A DNA stretch of 8,330 nucleotides. Origin: Euryarchaeota archaeon UBA229 (GTDB taxonomy: Archaea > Thermoplasmatota > Poseidoniia > Poseidoniales > Poseidoniaceae). The notes beneath the pieces were generated by a model that ran no database searches, was not told the origin of the DNA, and worked only from the letters and a program-made list of their open reading frames with translations. The position numbers and the translations under genes were made by a program. Below, one piece after another: positions 6,905 to 8,330 of the stretch; positions within the stretch are counted from its first letter, which is position 1, and every line of letters starts with the position of its first letter. The stretch is from the NCBI GenBank assembly GCA_002505355.1, contig DAUW01000074.1, forward strand, positions 1 to 8,330, written 5' to 3'.

Positions 6905-7144
6905 ATGGCAGTATTTGCGAATGAGGTCATGGGGCGAGACGTAGTCGATTCGCACAATGAAAAACTCGGCGAGATAAGTGACTTGGTAATAGACAAGTTG
7001 TCTGGCTCAGTCACTCAAATTGTGGTTGTTTTGGAAGCAAACCTAGACCCAACGCTACTACCATGGAATTATCGTGATGGAAGAATGACCATACCAATTG
7101 ATGATGTTGCCAGAATCTCTAATCGGATACATCTGCGTAAATGA
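6905..7144 (+). CDS. Small PRC-barrel domain protein
   Basis: 79 residues, consisting almost entirely of one PRC-barrel, a small beta-barrel first seen in photosynthetic reaction centre H subunits and the RNA-maturation protein RimM. Visible family pattern: FANEVMGRDVVDSHNEKLGEI (4-24, strand-turn 'G..V.d..g.klG.I'), then SDLVIDKLSGSVTQIVVV (25-42) and an ending IPIDDVARISNRIHL (63-77) typical of the last strands. No signal peptide or membrane segment, so it is probably cytosolic and acts by binding a partner. Free-standing PRC-barrel proteins are common in archaea; some (CdpB in haloarchaea) belong to the FtsZ division complex, others are uncharacterised. Which type this is cannot be told. 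It lies 59 bp after cdc48 on the same strand and may share its transcript. Fold assignment is good; role is unknown. Confidence 0.85.
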   Translation: MAVFANEVMGRDVVDSHNEKLGEISDLVIDKLSGSVTQIVVVLEANLDPTLLPWNYRDGRMTIPIDDVARISNRIHLRK

Positions 7145-7238
7145 TTGTTCGATGAGCATTTAATCCTCAACTATAGACAACATTCTAAACTGATGTGCCT
7201 GCGTCTAGTGTCGGAAATACGCTCTAGTTGGTGGTAGA
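7145..7238 (+). other. Intergenic region before the DUF4350-like gene, possible promoter
   Basis: This 94-bp gap holds two weak AT-rich elements, TTTAAT (7159-7164) and CTATAG (7171-7176). The second would place a transcript start near 7200 and leave a leader of about 40 nt. I see no clear hairpin or T-run to end the cdc48/PRC-barrel transcript. Confidence 0.25.
7230..7235 (+). promoter_or_regulatory. Shine-Dalgarno GGTGGT for the DUF4350-like membrane protein
   Basis: The GGTG core ends 5 nt before the ATG at 7239, the same spacing as the GGTG of the phytoene synthase gene and equivalent to a GGAG core at 8 nt. An in-frame TAG at 7206-7208 rules out a start much further upstream. Confidence 0.55.
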
Positions 7239-8330
7239 ATGGTTGAGTGGCGCGAGATTAATTACCGCAGAATAGGCCTACAAGCCGCTTTCTGGTCAGT
7301 AATGTTCGTGCTCCTAATCATGATACTGAGCAATTTTGTCAATTTATCAAATACGAACCAGTTGTCTGCTTATGATGATGACTGGAACGACATGTCGGCA
7401 TTTCGACAAGATATCAAAGACATGGGGATAGAAACTAGGTCACTCGTCAGTAGCCCATTATTGCTGTCAGACATCGAAGACCCTCGAAACACTACTTACA
7501 TTGTCGCAGGAGTTGAAAGGGACACTCTATCATTGCCACAATTTGATGAAGACGGTTTCATCACCATTGCTTCTGAAGATGGCTACTCACCATCAGAGGT
7601 AGATGCAATCGTCGAATTTGTTGACAATGGTGGCACAGCTATAATCCTGGAAGATTATGGCTTTGCAGGAACTATCGCTGAGGCATTTGGTGTCAGATAC
7701 AGCGGCTATCAGTTATTTGACACAACCTACGCTACTGAATTGAACTTCAATTACATCTGGATGTGTGTGCAAGAAACACCATGTAGCATGAACGGCAGCC
7801 AAATAGATGTTGATACATTGTCGACCCACGAGCGGTGGGCTGATACATCCTCTGCCCTAAGTGCTCACCCTTGTGCATTGGTCGATGGACAAGCTATGTC
7901 CGAGCAAGAGGCGGGCGTCTGTGGCCACCATTGGCAGGATGGAGTAATATCCTACAATGGCACATATCGCGTCCTACTCAACAACATAACGGCCCTAGAA
8001 CTAATTCCTAACAATAAAAATCCGCTGCCTGAATTAGCAATTAGAGCAGTTACTAGCAATGAAGCAAGTGTAGATGTTAATGGCGATGGGGAGATATGGG
8101 TTAGCAGTGAGCAAAACGAAGAAACACCCGATCTCTATGGAAAATTTAACCTAAGTGTTGAGGCATGTGCCAAGTCAACCTGTAATCCTGATGACGGTGG
8201 AAGAGTATTCTTCGTTGCTGATGGTTCACCTTTAATCAATGCTATTTACGATTATTCGGGCTTCAGTGAGGGTAAATACGGCCCCACTGATACCAACATT
8301 CCCGCCAATGATAATCGTAAGTGGGCACTA
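7239..8330 (+). CDS. Membrane-anchored DUF4350-like protein with cysteine pairs (3' end outside the window)
   Basis: The frame is open from the ATG at 7239 to the last base, giving 364 residues without a stop; the gene is cut by the window edge. A positively charged N-terminus (R5, R10, R11) precedes one hydrophobic helix (about 12-34), so the remainder is predicted to lie outside the membrane. Residues about 50-150 fit the DUF4350 pattern, a glutamine-amidotransferase-like fold without known activity: AFRQDIKDMGIE (54-65), SPLLLSD (72-78), YIVAGVE (87-93), SPSEVDAIVEFVDNGGTAII (117-136) and LEDYGFAGTIAEAFGVRY (137-154). A later RVFFVADGSPLIN (322-334) resembles the 'G.vvviGDssflin' end of that domain. 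Between them lies a long insert with six cysteines in three close pairs (176/182, 212/228, 310/315) and an EF-hand-like DVNGDGE (279-285). DUF4350 genes often sit beside MoxR ATPase and DUF58 genes, which may lie downstream. The DUF4350 call is by pattern recognition and the function is unknown. Confidence 0.75.
   Translation, partial: MVEWREINYRRIGLQAAFWSVMFVLLIMILSNFVNLSNTNQLSAYDDDWNDMSAFRQDIKDMGIETRSLVSSPLLLSDIEDPRNTTYIVAGVERDTLSLPQFDEDGFITIASEDGYSPSEVDAIVEFVDNGGTAIILEDYGFAGTIAEAFGVRYSGYQLFDTTYATELNFNYIWMCVQETPCSMNGSQIDVDTLSTHERWADTSSALSAHPCALVDGQAMSEQEAGVCGHHWQDGVISYNGTYRVLLNNITALELIPNNKNPLPELAIRAVTSNEASVDVNGDGEIWVSSEQNEETPDLYGKFNLSVEACAKSTCNPDDGGRVFFVADGSPLINAIYDYSGFSEGKYGPTDTNIPANDNRKWAL

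Noticed and set aside
1..8330. CRISPR arrays, insertion sequences, tRNA genes, integrase or defence systems
   Set aside because: No spaced direct repeats, terminal inverted repeats, cloverleaf-like segment or transposase/nuclease motif was found by eye in any gap or gene.

Overview
The window looks like a piece of a planktonic archaeal genome, most likely a marine Thermoplasmatota relative such as Marine Group II (Poseidoniales). This is inference, not proof. The basis is a two-ring Cdc48/VAT-type AAA ATPase with an archaeal N-domain, a tiny free-standing PRC-barrel protein, TATA-like elements with GGAG/GGTG Shine-Dalgarno sites, and a membrane-anchored DUF4350-like protein, on moderately AT-rich, gene-dense DNA. 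No rRNA or tRNA is present to settle taxonomy.

Layout. (1) 2-1727, plus strand: the C-terminal 110 residues of a class II CPD photolyase, followed after one base by a fused SRPBCC + TIGR01777-type SDR/epimerase protein (GTG start, its own Shine-Dalgarno inside the photolyase end). (2) 1717-4447, minus strand: a squalene/phytoene synthase family enzyme, whose 3' end overlaps the SDR gene by 11 bp, and upstream of it an aldehyde dehydrogenase with complete catalytic residues; the 94-bp gap between them holds a T-tract and an AT-rich palindrome. (3) 4448-4619: a divergent intergenic region with candidate promoters for the aldehyde dehydrogenase and cdc48. (4) 4620-7144, plus strand: cdc48 and a 79-residue PRC-barrel protein 59 bp downstream. 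(5) 7239 to the window end, plus strand: an open, unfinished gene for a single-pass membrane protein with a DUF4350-like outer domain and six cysteines in three close pairs. It has no stop codon inside the window.

How the genes may work together. Photolyase, SRPBCC-SDR and phytoene synthase form a plausible light-exposure cluster (repair of UV dimers plus carotenoid or other isoprenoid synthesis). Similar gene associations are known in bacterial light-induced operons, so shared ancestry or transfer is possible. Cdc48 is a general protein-unfolding machine. The PRC-barrel protein may be an adaptor, possibly in RNA metabolism or cell division. The DUF4350-like protein probably begins another cell-envelope locus. 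I see no CRISPR, IS element, integrase, tRNA or evident defence system. The most interesting leads are the light cluster, the cysteine-paired membrane protein and the PRC-barrel partner of cdc48.
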